Assembly: GCA_037178675.1 (NCBI GenBank)
Contig: JAYMGJ010000409.1
Span: 1-64,000 of the forward strand
DNA: 64,000 bases
Reading direction: 5' to 3'
Source: Scleroderma bovista
Taxonomy: Eukaryota > Basidiomycota > Agaricomycetes > Boletales > Sclerodermataceae
The translations under genes were made by a program, and so were the position numbers. This document shows positions 42,006-53,683 of the stretch, piece by piece. A model generated the notes under the pieces. It worked only from the letters and a program-made list of their open reading frames with translations, was not told the origin of the DNA and searched no databases. Each line of letters opens with the position of its first letter. The first letter of the stretch is position 1.

Positions 42006-43618
42006 ATGGACACAGTGGATATCCTCACATTTATGCATGATTTGTGGTTGGTGCAGTGAGTCTTCCTTGCTGTCGGCCATAAACCTGATGCGATGAACTG
42101 TGATATAGGATATTCTTGACAGTTGGATACACACTTCTTTGGTACGATTACTTTCTAACCATTGGAGATGAGGTGAGCTTAGCCCAAGCCGCACACCTTG
42201 AAGGTAGTGACATACTATCTATTCCCTCTTATAGGTCGAATATATCTGGAAATCGCCTTGGACAACGGTGAAGGCTACCTATTTATTGAAACGCTATGGG
42301 ACACTCGTCGGTCAAACTGTCGTTGGGATCCAAGTAACTGCTTTATACCCCGAGCTTTGGAAAGATGTATGTCCCTGTGCATTAGTATAGTTTCTCGTCT
42401 AATATTTTTGTTGCAGGCTTGCGAAGGTTACGCGATATTCCTTGGGATATACCTTATACTTTCTCTAGAATTCGCACACAGTAAGTCTACTGCATTACTA
42501 TTTTATGTATATTTTGACGTCCGGTAGACCTAGTTTTCTTGCGAGCATGGGCACTCTGGGGTGGTAGTCGACACGTGTTAAGAAGTATCCTCGTTGGATA
42601 CACTGCGATACTCATCTTAATCGTAGCTGGAATTACAGAACAGAATGACCCTACGAACAGTAAGTTTATCACTTTTAGGCTTAGATTGACAACTAGTGAG
42701 GTACTCCATTCTTCAGTAGAGCTCGTTGCGGGTGTCTGTCATCGACGTGTACCAGGTAAGTGAAGTAAGCAACATAGTTCACTTCTAATGTTCTTCACTT
42801 GCTGGGGCCCTGCAGATCATGTAGTAAGCTCCTTCGGTTCCTGTAAGGATATCATAGTGCTGACAACATTGTTTAGTGGCTTCTTTATTTCATGAGTTTG
42901 GTCCTGGATACATTGGTGTACTGCACGTCCATATACGCTCTCCAGGCATATCGGGCAGGGTCCCCAAACAATGGTCCCTTGTTATTTCGAGTGCTCATGA
43001 GAAGTAGTAAGTGTTTCTCGGCTACCATTACCTTCTTCAAACTAAGGTACTACTATTAGTTACGATGTTCTATTTTGTAAGGCAACTATGTCGTAAAAGG
43101 TCAAGTTTTTTTTCCTTATAATTTTCAGGTCAACGTGTTTCACGATGTCATGTACATCATTGCTTGGTAAGTCTATGAACCTATCCAGAAGTTGTCTCAA
43201 TAATCATATTTGTCAGGACCGTGCACGGAGACGTAGGTAGCACATCTAATCAATTTTCTTGGCTCAACTTCACTTTCAGAGTCCTAAGGCGAACATGTCA
43301 ACATGGTATGAAATTAGGGCACCTCCAGTGCCTTCTCTTCAAATGACCCAATTTGACAGCATTGGCTTACCAGTCCTCGTGATCTGTAGCCAGAGAGTGG
43401 TGATCGACTTGCGTCGAATACAACCAGCATTTTACGGTGCAGAAGAAGTGAGCAAGGAAGTCAACCGGCAGATTGGCGCGTTGTCTTTGAATGTCCACTG
43501 TACAAATGACAACGACCGACTGTTTGCGACGAGAGAAGGCGACCCCAACCCGGATGTTGAAGAAACACGCATAGATCCTACTAGAATTTCTAGCGGGGAT
43601 AATAGGAACAAAGTTTAG
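42006..43618 (+). CDS. DUF6533-like multi-pass membrane protein (gene B)
   Basis: Function unknown. The family is large in mushroom fungi and predicted to have about seven membrane helices. 340 aa, 12 exons: 42006-42055, 42109-42172, 42235-42366, 42417-42480, 42534-42659, 42717-42755, 42816-42823, 42877-43006, 43060-43076, 43129-43166, 43217-43232 and 43280-43618. All phases agree and no stop is met. The DUF6533-like N-terminus is LLWYDYFLTIGDEVEYIWKS then YLLKRYGTLVGQ. LRAWALWGGSRHVLRSILVG and WLLYFMSLVLDTLVY mark further helices. The cytosolic-type tail follows VICSQRVVIDLRRI. Exon 7 is 8 nt (42816-42823) and exon 9 is 17 nt. Gene C has the same layout, which strongly supports the model. 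Confidence 0.8.
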
Positions 43619-45473
43619 GTGTTAACGCTCATCAGTGAGTGAATGATGCTTTGAATTTGTCTTGCGCAGGCAAAATAATTATAGTAAGTTCATCTGTGTT
43701 GACATTGCAATGCTTGCACTAAACTGATGACGCAACAAGTACGAACCAATGGGTGACCTCCCCCGGAGATCGGATGTCGTCTTTCAGGGATGCCAACAGG
43801 AACTATGTATCTCTTTGGTTCCAATGACCCTACACATGATACACAGTAGTCTATTCTAGTAAGATGGAATGAACATAGTAAATAATATGCTGTATATTAA
43901 TCTTAGTGCAGAAAATTCCGAGTGCGCTATTATCTTGGCACTGAAATGATATTCAGTGGCTTCGCCATCTAAACTGAATCAAGTAATGTTAATGTTACTA
44001 CGGTGTCATGAAGGACTTCTGCATACCGACTCGATCTCTGGCCTAGACACGTCGGCAGGTTTTCGCATACACTTGTTCGACACATACCCTCCTTCGACGA
44101 AATCTAGTCTACATTTTTTCTCGCTCTGCACGGCGGCCGCACATTTGCATGATGCTGGTTGTTTTCATGGGATGGTGAGGGTGACATGAGGACTCGGACA
44201 GACGACACTGATCAGCAGCATGTGTCCAATCTCGGTGATACAGATGGCTGAACCGGCAGACGGGCACGAAGCGCGTTCAACTGAACAAAATTAGTGTTAA
44301 CATTGGCACGAACAGACCTGGCAGGCCAACACATTGAGAACTGAAACGGGCGAAGTGGCGACAGCGAATCACATCACCTTGACCACGAATGTAAACTGGA
44401 CCAATAAAATACGACACACCGGATGATCTTTCAACGATTGGTGTCGCAGCGGGGAGGCGAACTTCACGCTCAGATATACCTACATCAAATAGCATCCTAG
44501 TGTTCACTGAAGAACAACCGCGGAAAGACGTTCAGAAGACAAAGTTGTCATGGATTAGTCTGAGAACCCAGCTCGAAGAAAATGGATGTGCATCATTGGG
44601 AGAGAACTTACGGGTGCCCCCATGGATCCCAGGAGATAATTGTCGCTATTCGCGGGTGTGGCTATGTCTCCATACCGTGTAGTCTACGGGTCCGTATGAT
44701 CCATAAGCACTCGCTTCATTGACATCTAACAACATCTAACTTAGCGAGCGGTCGCCATAGACTCTCTACTCTCACGTTCTGGTTTCTTCCCTTGCACACA
44801 GATCGCGAATCATGCGGAGACGAGCGCGTAGAAAGGTACCTTAGTGAGTGCAGCGTGCATACATACATAGTAAGATTTGGGGGGGCGTAACGGGGACAAC
44901 TGGTGACGAGATTTTCTTGGATAAGAGGCTCGATCAGGTGTTGGCAGGTGTTGGCGCACTTGAGTGAAGGTCGGCACCTATAGTAACTGTAAATCTTTGC
45001 AAGGGCACCAACCTCCGTTTGGAAGTGGCTGCAGCAACGCTGTCAGACACCTGTTGGGTTTGGCTACAAAGGCGCTCAGACTCCCAGACTCTGGGGTGCA
45101 CGAGAGCAACTTTCAGGAACAGTGGTTGATTTGAGATGAGAAACGGTGAATCAATGCAAGGACTTGGAAGTCAGGTGGTTTGCTAGTAGTAAGATGTATC
45201 ATTCAGCTACAGGTACTAATGAGCTAAGTCCCGAAAATGATTGAATGCAAGTCACCAGTGGTTCACTCAGTCGAGCTTTTTCAAGACTTTGTGCAATAGG
45301 CACCTGGTACTGAGCCAGACACCCGGGTAAGCGACCAGTCCGCTACTTACCTAAATGGACACCAGGCTAGCCCAATCCTTTCGTCAAATACATCGGAACC
45401 TCGGGAGCCAAGCCAAAGCTGGTTATATACTTCGTTCAAATAGCATGGATTTTCATCTGAGCATCCCCACGAC
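43619..45473. other. Spacer between genes B and C
   Basis: 3' flank of gene B followed by about 1.6 kb with no recognised gene. A run of six G lies at 44880. Confidence 0.45.
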
Positions 45474-47407
45474 ATGTCCGACAACAGTCCCTCCTTTCTG
45501 TGGGATGTGCACTTGCAGCGGTGAGCTTTCTTTCGATCGTACGAGTGCGTGATGCGATTGGTTGTCAGGTGCTCCGTGATGAGTGGTTTCGGACTGCTGG
45601 TGTACGACTATCTTCTCACTTTCGACGACGAGGTAAGCCTGGTATAGGCTAAGATACACGATTTGCTCTAGTTTGTTTCCCGGATTGGATAGATCCAATA
45701 TATATGGAACTCGCCTTGGACGCCAGTCAAGATCGTCTATTTACTGAACCGCTACGGCGTGCTTTTGGGCCAAACGGTCGTTTGTGCCCAGGAAGTAGGG
45801 GCCTTCCAAGTCTCGCAACGTGTAGGTCTCAATCTAGTGCGAGCCATCGTGCCTGATTTTTTTCCTCTACATAAGACTTGTGAAATTTACGCGATATTCC
45901 TTGGTATCCACATCGTGCTCTCTCTGGAAACCGGACACAGTAAGTCCGTGGCGCAGCGGATGCCAGCGTGTATTGATCTTTTTCAGTCCTGGTTATCATG
46001 CGTGCTTGGGTCATCTGGGGAGGTTGCCCGCGTCTTCTGTTGGTAATAGCGTTTTTATACGTCGCGACACTTGCCTCGATTGTCCCGAGCGTAGTGGAAG
46101 GCAATGAGTTTTCAAACAGTAAGTTAATGAGGATTGGTTAGCTATTGACAACTGAGACACTATTGCATAGTCGGATCAATTGCAGCCATATGTTACCGTT
46201 CTATTCCAGGCAAGTATTAATCCTGTATCTACCATGTCATTGCTTATGCACCACCATCACCTACAGTTCGTGCAGTAGGTTATAATTATTCCTGTGTTTC
46301 CACAATGTTCAACTTATTGCTCAGTGGCTCCTATTTGTTGCCAGCTTAGTACTGGATACGTTCGTATACTCCTTCACCTCGCACGCTCTTTGGCGGTACC
46401 GCAGAACATTCGGGAGAGGCTGTCCGCCATTGGTTCAAACGCTCATGCTAAATGGCGAGTTCCCGATTTTCCGATCACGTTTGGCACGTTTAGATTGAAA
46501 TCGTGTGTTAGTTACTACTTTCTACTTGGTGTGTAGAACTACGACGGAACCTTCGATTCATTAAGAAGCTTCTCTTTTTCAGGTCAATGTTGTTCGCCAA
46601 ATAGCAGGATCAGTCTGTTGGTAAGTCTGGACTCGTATAAGGGCAATTAACAAAGTAATGATCATGATTATCAGGACCATATTGGCAAACGTGTGTCACT
46701 CATCTAAGGCAGCCTTTGATTCTGATCGACATACTTTAGAGCCCCAAAGCATTCATATCGACAGGGTACGGAACACAAGCGTTACTTTTTTCCATTCAAT
46801 TGACTATGTGACAAGAATTGGCTTGCCAATTGTTGCTATTTCTGGCCAGAGGGTGGTGCATAACCTGCGAAGCATCAGAGAAACATCATTCGGTACCCAA
46901 GACTTGAGTCAGGCGATTGACCAGCAGATAAGAGGATTTGCCTCCACGTCCCCGGGCTTGCTGCGAGAGGCTGACAACCAAACCCTACCTGTGATCATAG
47001 AAGAGGAGGAAGAGGACACGCATATTAAGGGTATAGAGATGGTAGACATGCCTGGCCATGACGCCTCCAGTTTTGACGTGGAGGTTGATAATGGGCTTCC
47101 AGGAGAATCAAGTCTGTGCCTGTCAGAGGATTGGTGGGTTCTCTGTATTGACAAGGCAATGGCATTGGATAACTCAAGTACTAACGCAGCAAACATAGGA
47201 CACGCTTTGATGGTTCCCCTGTATGATCAGGAGCTGTCGCTGAAACCAGCAAACCCTCCCAAAGAAAACCATCAAATTTCCGGCCGTTTTCTCAGAACGA
47301 ACTTGATGGCTTCAACAGATTCGCCACGGTATCCCTCGTGCACCCTTGCGCGAAGCTACTACGCAAACTGCCTAGTTCCCACGGCAGAGTCAGTCACTGT
47401 TCACTGA
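45474..47407 (+). CDS. DUF6533-like multi-pass membrane protein (gene C)
   Basis: Paralogue of gene B, function unknown, 466 aa, 11 exons: 45474-45520, 45569-45632, 45693-45821, 45876-45939, 45987-46118, 46171-46209, 46267-46274, 46325-46454, 46512-46528, 46583-46620 and 46675-47407. Key segments are LLVYDYLLTFDDEIQYIWNS, YLLNRYGVLLGQ, MRAWVIWGG, WLLFVASLVLDTFVYSF and ISGQRVVHNLRSI. The first ten exons total 668 nt, the same as the sum of exons 1-10 in gene B. Two donors are GC rather than GT (46210 GCAAGT and 46455 GCGAGT) where gene B has GTAAGT. The last exon, not split as in gene B, adds an acidic tail of about 150 residues not seen in B. It looks intact if GC donors are used. Confidence 0.78.
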
Positions 47408-47768
47408 ACTAACGAGATAAATATGTATAGGCACCAGCATGATGGGAGCTAAAAACTGTCGATATCATCCAGTACATTTTGAAGGAACGACGACTCGTTA
47501 GGTGACCTCTGCCTACTACGGGAGACTAGTAGTACATGTTACCGGACAACACTCCGCTCTAATCCTAGTAGACCATCCTTATACTAAAGCCGTCTTATTT
47601 GGATTTTATCGGTGAGATCATTGGTGATCTGGTAGAGACTCTGAGAGTCAGAACCAAATGCACGCGGCACGTTTCCGGCGCCTATTTTCGTTGCCCTCGC
47701 TCCGACTACAGACGCACGGACCACTCTCAGAATATTCCTTGTGACATTACTGGCGCCCCAATTCGCGG
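47408..47768. other. Short intergenic region
   Basis: Separates gene C from the ricin-B-like gene. Nothing recognised. Confidence 0.5.
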
Positions 47769-49053
47769 ATGCTAAGGCACGGCGTCTACATGTTCTTCAA
47801 CGTTGAAAGTGGACAAGTTGCGGACATGATTGGGCGCCATCTCGTAGGTAAGCTGGAAGCTATGTACTTCAGCTGCCTTCGCCCTACATAGTCGCTACCC
47901 ACTGACTGGCCGATCAGGGGGATGGCCGAGTGACTCACGTACTCAGGAGGTCAGTTCGTTGAATTCATCATAACAACCCGACTACAGGTCAACGAGCCTA
48001 GCCTCATAATACTACGTTACACTGTACAGTGGGAAGTCACACCTCTCGGGCATGGTTACACCATTTGCAACCGCGGCACTGGCATGTATCTGTCGGTGGT
48101 CGTCATCAGGAACACTGCGCCCATTATCCCTACCCACTTTCCAGTGGCATGGGACTTCAGAATGGTGCAGGTCCCAGACCAGCATGAGCCTTGCTACGAG
48201 TAAGCAGACATGATTTTCACCCCGTCCACCCCCCAGCCACAAGCCGTGTGTTCCATGCTAATGCGCACACAGGATTTGCTGGCCGCACACGCCGTACAAA
48301 TTCGAAGTGGCACTTGCAGATTCGGGGGACGAAGATCAACGACGAAGGGTGAGGGAGCATCGTTCTTTCACCGCTTCTGAGAGAGACAGCGTTTGAGTGA
48401 CGCGACGGGCGTATATCCACCAGAACATGGACGAGGAGGCACTGTTGCACTACATGCAACGGTGCAGACTATGGAGACTCGTGCTTCGTGGCACGTTTAC
48501 GGACGACGGGAGGGTTCGCATTCCCAGGACAATAGGAAGGAGGGAGTGGCAAGGTAACATGAGGCGCCGTGCACCACCCGTCGCGGGCACTGCTGTTCCC
48601 GCCGGTCTACATCAAGCGGGAACGGAAGAGATGGAAGAGATACCGACAGTAGTGGTGACACGCTCGGCCCAAGACCCAACGGATGTCATCGGACCCGACA
48701 ATGCTCAAGATGAGGACATGGAACCCATGACGCAGCCTTCCGTGACGGAGCTGGAGTATGGATCTTTGGAGCGTCGCCCCACAACGTCATCAGAGCTTCA
48801 TGGTTCTGGCGGTACTCGCGCCATCGAGATCAGGCGAAGTGATCCGCCTGGGATGACCGAGGGTGACTATGGGTCGTTGAGACGTCAGCCTACTGGACGT
48901 CGGTTGCGTAGACGCCAGCCTTCGGTGACTACGGGGTCCATTGGTCGTCTTAGTGAATCTCGAGAAGGTGAAATAATGGATAAGGATGACCGTACAGCAT
49001 TGGAACGTCAGCCGACGCTTGGACGTCGGTTGCGCAGGTTCCTTGGAGTGTAG
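47769..49053 (+). CDS. Ricin-B-lectin-like (beta-trefoil) protein with repetitive basic tail
   Basis: Predicted carbohydrate-binding-like beta-trefoil protein, ligand unknown. 331 aa from five exons: 47769-47847, 47947-47987, 48030-48199, 48273-48348 and 48424-49053. Phases agree, but the 42-bp second intron (GTCAAC donor) is short and less certain. The N-terminal ~150 residues have the family rhythm: GVYMFFNVESGQVAD, WEVTPLGHGYTICNRGTGMY, FPVAWDFRMVQVPD, YEICWPHTPYKFEV and CRLWRLVLRG, the last near the Q-x-W position of a trefoil. No signal peptide is seen, as usual for mushroom intracellular lectins. Residues ~225-331 hold degenerate repeats of the form YGSLxRxPT with RRLRRR stretches. No toxin catalytic domain is present. 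The tail function is unknown. Confidence 0.6.
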
Positions 49054-49428
49054 ACTATCAATACATGTTATTAGTCATGAGACTGCTGGTGACCGGTCAC
49101 CAATGACAGTCCACGTATTTATCATGTCTGTATATCGCCATCAGTCTATTGCCCATAAGTTTGGGTTGGTAATCGGTTCTCTGCAGCCACACGCATGTGT
49201 ACACCTGCTGACATTGACGATGATCTTCGCGAGGTCCCCTTAATCTGACTGACGCTGTAGTCAGAGATTACATGAACACACTGTCTGAATACTTAAACTA
49301 GAAGGGTTACTACAAAGGCGACGGATGCTAAGAACACACTTGACATTGGATATTGTTGATGATGGGAAAGCAGTATCAGTATCATGACACTCTCTCGTGA
49401 CACTGTATGTGGCTAGTGCAGCACACAT
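49054..49428. other. Convergent intergenic region
   Basis: Between the 3' ends of the ricin-B-like gene and MMS2. Nothing recognised. Confidence 0.5.
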
Positions 49429-50039
49429 CTAAAATGTGCTACCCTCTGGTGGCTGGGGCAGCTTCCGATTATTGAACGAAGCCATTTCTCTGCAGAAGCG
49501 CGATTAGGTGGCCTGGTCTGACGAGGTATAAGTTAGCGCACACCTCCTGATGCTGACAAGTAGGGTCTCGATGCTCTCGCTCCGCTTCCAGTTGGAGAGG
49601 ACATTCAGTTTGGAAGGTTCCACCACGCCGTTTGACTGGTTCACGAAGGGGAGGTTTACCCGCGAGGTGAACCTCACAGTGGGTGGATCGTCGGGGTATT
49701 TCTCGCCACAGTCGATCCTAAGACTGTAGATGCGGTTCTCGTGAACTGTCTGTCCAGAGTGGGAGGGATCAGCACGCGATCGGATGCGATGGCTGGAGGA
49801 TGTGTATGTGCAGTAAGGGGTGAAGGGACAACTTACATGTCCAGGACCAATGATTGTGCCATTCCAATGCGTCATCATGATGTCGTCCCCATCCTCTAAG
49901 CCATACGAACATGATCCATCACCAATTCCCTTTTCACCCTTTTCGAGCTCTTCGAGAAGTCGGAAATTGCGTGGAACTGGAGGCAAATTCAGTATTCGGG
50001 CAGGGGACTGCAGTGCGAGTGTAGTTTACTTTGGGCCAT
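49429..50039 (-). CDS. MMS2: Ubiquitin-conjugating enzyme E2 variant MMS2/UEV1
   Basis: Catalytically inactive E2 variant that pairs with Ubc13 to build Lys63-linked ubiquitin chains, chiefly in error-free DNA damage tolerance on PCNA. 138 aa (yeast Mms2: 137) from four exons on the minus strand: 50039-50030, 49976-49837, 49749-49544 and 49489-49429. The 10-nt first exon (MAQ plus one base) restores the family start [20 protein letters not shown]. Family blocks follow: [60 protein letters not shown] and the exact-looking ending [12 protein letters not shown]. The position of the E2 catalytic cysteine is absent, as expected for UEV proteins. It shares a 204-bp head-to-head promoter with HSE1. 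Confidence 0.95.
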
Positions 50040-50243
50040 AGCTAGAACAGAGAAAGAAAGAGAAAGAAAGGATAAAAGAAGGATAAGTTGAAGTTGCTGA
50101 ACGGCGAGTGCAGTACTGCTGAGTGGAGCGTAGTAGGAAGCAGACAGCGGCTGTGGCTGATTGCATATGCATATATTGAGCGACATCGCCTCCGCAGTTG
50201 AGCACGACCAAGCGCATACAGTCAACCATCGACCTCGTCGATC
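50040..50243. promoter_or_regulatory. Bidirectional promoter between MMS2 and HSE1
   Basis: Only 204 bases separate the two start codons. The MMS2 side carries an A/G-rich tract on the + strand (AGAAAGAAAGAGAAAGAAAG, 50048-50067), i.e. a CT tract in front of MMS2. No TATA box is seen. Confidence 0.7.
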
Positions 50244-53122
50244 ATGTTCAAAAGCTCTCAACCAACGCCGTACGACGATCTTGTCAGTAAGTGTCCCTTT
50301 CTCCGTCCTCCTGATCACGCCAACTGCGCATGCAGCGAAAGCAACCGACGAAAACCTCACCGGCGAGGATTGGGAAACCATCCTCAACCTCTGCGACAAA
50401 GTGCAGGATGAAGGCGAAGCAGGGTTTGCATCCACTGATTCGATCCTTCTCTCCACGAGTGCTGACCCTTTTCCCCAGTGCACGCAAGACGATCGCAGCA
50501 TTGCTCAAACGTCTTGCACACCGCTCCCCAAATGTGCAGCTGTATGCGCTCTCCCTCGCAGAGGCTCTATCGAAGAACTGTGGGATCGTGCTCCATCGCG
50601 AGCTTGCGTCGCGCGTATTCACCCAGGGTCTCGAGCGACTGGTTACAGATAGGGTGGGTGTGCCGGTCATGCATACACTGACCATGGCCTATCTGACTGA
50701 ACTCAGACTACCCATGACAAAGTACGCAAGCGCGCACTTGGCTTGGTCGCCATGTGGGCCGCCGATTTCGAGAATGATCCGTCATTAGGTGTCATGGAGG
50801 AATGCTACAGCAACCTAAGGTCTAAGAGTACGTTCCTCGACCTGATCTCTCGCCCCTTCCTTCCTCATCTTTGTTCACTCATTTGTTTTGTCAGACTATA
50901 AGTTTGAAACGCCGAACGAACCTCCACCCCCAGCTGTTGATGACGAAGTTCGTCGGCGGGAGGAGGAAGAGCTTCAGCGTGTCCTCGAGATGTCAATCCA
51001 CGATCGGGGTGGGCGTAATGGCCAGGCTTCGACTCAATCTTCTTCTAATGCAGGTGGAAGTGGGTCGGGTGCTCGTGTTGGTGCTGATACAGCAGGATCA
51101 AGTACTACCACAGGTCCCACTTATCCATCAGGTTACGTTCCTGCGCGGTCACCGCCTGCAGCAACCTCGTCCACATCCTCTCTCCCTGCTCAGTCATCCC
51201 CCGCACCAGCCGCGGCTCCAGTATCAGCTCCGGTTGTGACACGTGTACGCGCATTACACACCTTTGAGGCGACGGAGCCTGGAGAACTTGCTTTCGAACG
51301 AGGTGACATTATTCGTGTTGTTGATCGAGCGTACAAGGACTGGTGGCGCGGACAGCTACGTGGACGCACGGGAATCTTCCCTGTGAATTACGTGGTATGC
51401 AAAGTCTTTCTTCTGTCCATGTTCCCATTGTTTTTGCCCATATTGTTATCCGCCATCAGCATAGTCTAACGCCCGTCGCCTCGTAGGAACCCCTTCCTGA
51501 ACCGACAGCTGTGGAGCTTGCCCGAGAAGTTGAACAGGAGGCAGCGATATTCGCGCAAGCTGCAGATGTCGATCAGCTACTCACATTGTTGCGTGACCTC
51601 GATGCCTCAGGCGAGCGTCTGGCAGACAACGACGAAATCCAGGTGCGCGGTTTCCATCCACGTGTTGATGGAATCTGATATACCCTCTCTTCCTGTTGAT
51701 GTTGGTTGCGGTTGATTTGTTTGATGATGTCAATTGCCGGTAATGGGTGGCGATGATAATAATGTTGCTTGGTACAATAGGAATTGTATCGGTCATGTAT
51801 GGCTCTTCGACCCAAGATTGTCAAGCTGATCGACAAGTACAGCCAAAAGAGGGGTATGCACGATTCATTAATATCCTTGAAACGATCCTGAGGTGTGTTG
51901 CTTCACAGCGGATCTGGTTTCGATGAACGAAGGTTTTATCAAAGCAAGGACGCTGTTTGACAGGATGATGGAAGAAAGCCTGGCCAGGCATACAGGTGAG
52001 TAACTGTGTTCCCTCCTGTCGAGGTGCTTCGATGTTTTATCCAATCAAATTACTGCTTCAGGGTATGACCCCCGTGGTGATTATCCCCCGTATGGACGTC
52101 CTGATTCGCGGCGACAAGAGTATGGTGCCCAGCCATATGGACCTGGGTACCCGGGATATGATCAACCACATGTACAAGGCCACGGGTATGCAGCTGGTTA
52201 CCCCGAGGCGCCTTATCCTGCCCAACACGCACAGTACCCTCCTGAGCAACAGACGTACGGCGGCCATCCCAGTTCCACCCAATCGCCCTATCCACCTGCG
52301 CAGTCGCCCTATCCACAAGTACAAGCGCAAGCACCTTTCCCACAGCTACAAACATCGTTTCCACCTGGGCAAACTCTGTACACTCAGGCTCAGGCAGCTC
52401 CAGCTCAGCAATTCCCTGTACAGGATACCGTGCAGCCGCAGCCACAGCCACAGATGCAGCCTCAGCCTCAGACACAAGTCCAACCGCAGGAGCAGCCCCA
52501 GCCCCAGTCGCAACCGCAAGGGCAGCTCCAGTCAGCTACCCAAGTCTCCCCACAACCGCAGCAGGGCCCGCCGTACCTCTATGACCCAAACACTACATAT
52601 GCGGATCCGAACGTGCAGGCGTGGGCGCAGTATTATGCTCAGGGCGGAAAGGATCTTGCGGGTGCGGTATACTTCATATCAGTTCCTGGCGTGACGGACG
52701 CGGCAGAAGGAGGGGGACCACCACCAGCAGGAGGCCCAGGCCAAGCCGGGGCAGGACAGGAGCAAGGACAACAGCAAAGCTCAGTAGTTGCGGCATCACC
52801 CACTCCATCTTCCCAGCAACCTGGTCCATATGCGATTGTGGACACGGGACCGACAGTCACATCGTCATCACCGCATACCATTAACCAGGTGCAACAGCCG
52901 TACAGCTATGTTTCTTCTCAGCCGCAGTTACAATCGCCACAACAGTATGCGTCTACGGGAGGCTATACTTCGTCCCCCAGCAGTGCAATTGGACATGGGC
53001 CACCCGCTGGTGCTGGCTACAATGGTGGATATGACTACAATACGATAGGGGCGCTGCAGCAACAATTTTCCGACATGGGTGTTAGCGCCGTTGCGCCTCA
53101 GGCGCATGCGGCACCCTCCTAA
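50244..53122 (+). CDS. HSE1: ESCRT-0 subunit HSE1 (STAM homologue)
   Basis: Works with Vps27 on endosomes to recognise ubiquitinated cargo and start sorting into multivesicular bodies. 767 aa from nine exons: 50244-50286, 50336-50423, 50479-50653, 50707-50827, 50895-51394, 51487-51642, 51781-51853, 51909-51995, 52062-53122. The VHS domain covers about 1-145 ([40 protein letters not shown]). A ubiquitin-interacting motif follows near 163-180 ([15 protein letters not shown]), then an SH3 domain at about 255-312 ([38 protein letters not shown]), and a helical GAT-like region ([18 protein letters not shown]). The last ~360 residues are Pro/Gln/Tyr-rich and low complexity, longer than in yeast (452 aa in total). 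The gene is intact. Confidence 0.94.
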
Positions 53123-53683
53123 CGTGCTTCTGGTTGGTGTATGATGTGGCCCGAAGTGGGAGCTATGGCGTACCATCGTGAAGTTGATTTTTACTTTTAC
53201 CTACCTAATTTCAAAAGATTTTTTTCCGTTCGTACTGAGGTTGACGACCTTGACATAGACTAGTAAATCAAGTCTGTCATCCCGCTGAACACCGGAGTGT
53301 TGACACGCCCAGATTGGATCGGATTCTTGATGTCTAGTAAACTGCCCCTGCGAAAGCCGCTGTTTCACAGTTGGGCCACTGGAAAACCTATTCCTTCATG
53401 TACAACCCCCACGAACGGGAGTGAGTGTGAGAGAAAGAGAGGGATTTTGCATTTATATGGTCACTAGATTTGTGTTTCCTCCTTGTACTTCCTTTAGCTA
53501 GGTGGTGTGCACAAGTCCACCCTGTCCACCTACATATCATAAGCCCAATGGGTCCCAATCGAGTGTGACCGTCATCTGGCTTTCCCGTAAACAGAACCAA
53601 CGCAGGCATATCACCACGCCTTCCATTTCTTTCGAATAGCTCTATCTGATTTTTAGTTGTCACCAATTTGTTTAGAGGTATGG
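53123..53683. other. Intergenic region before the HET gene
   Basis: 3' flank of HSE1 and 5' flank of the HET gene. The 14-base string CAGTTGGGCCACTG at 53368-53381 recurs downstream of the HET gene at 56308-56321. Confidence 0.5.

Noticed and set aside
49977..49986. Start of MMS2 at a TTG (LPPVPRNF)
   Set aside because: A spliced 10-nt first exon from ATG at 50039 gives the family N-terminus with proper GT-AG ends.
53657..53683. Upstream extension of the HET frame (SPICLEVW)
   Set aside because: It has no ATG (begins with TTG) and TTTAG at 53674 may be a splice acceptor, so the ATG at 53684 or 53741 is preferred.
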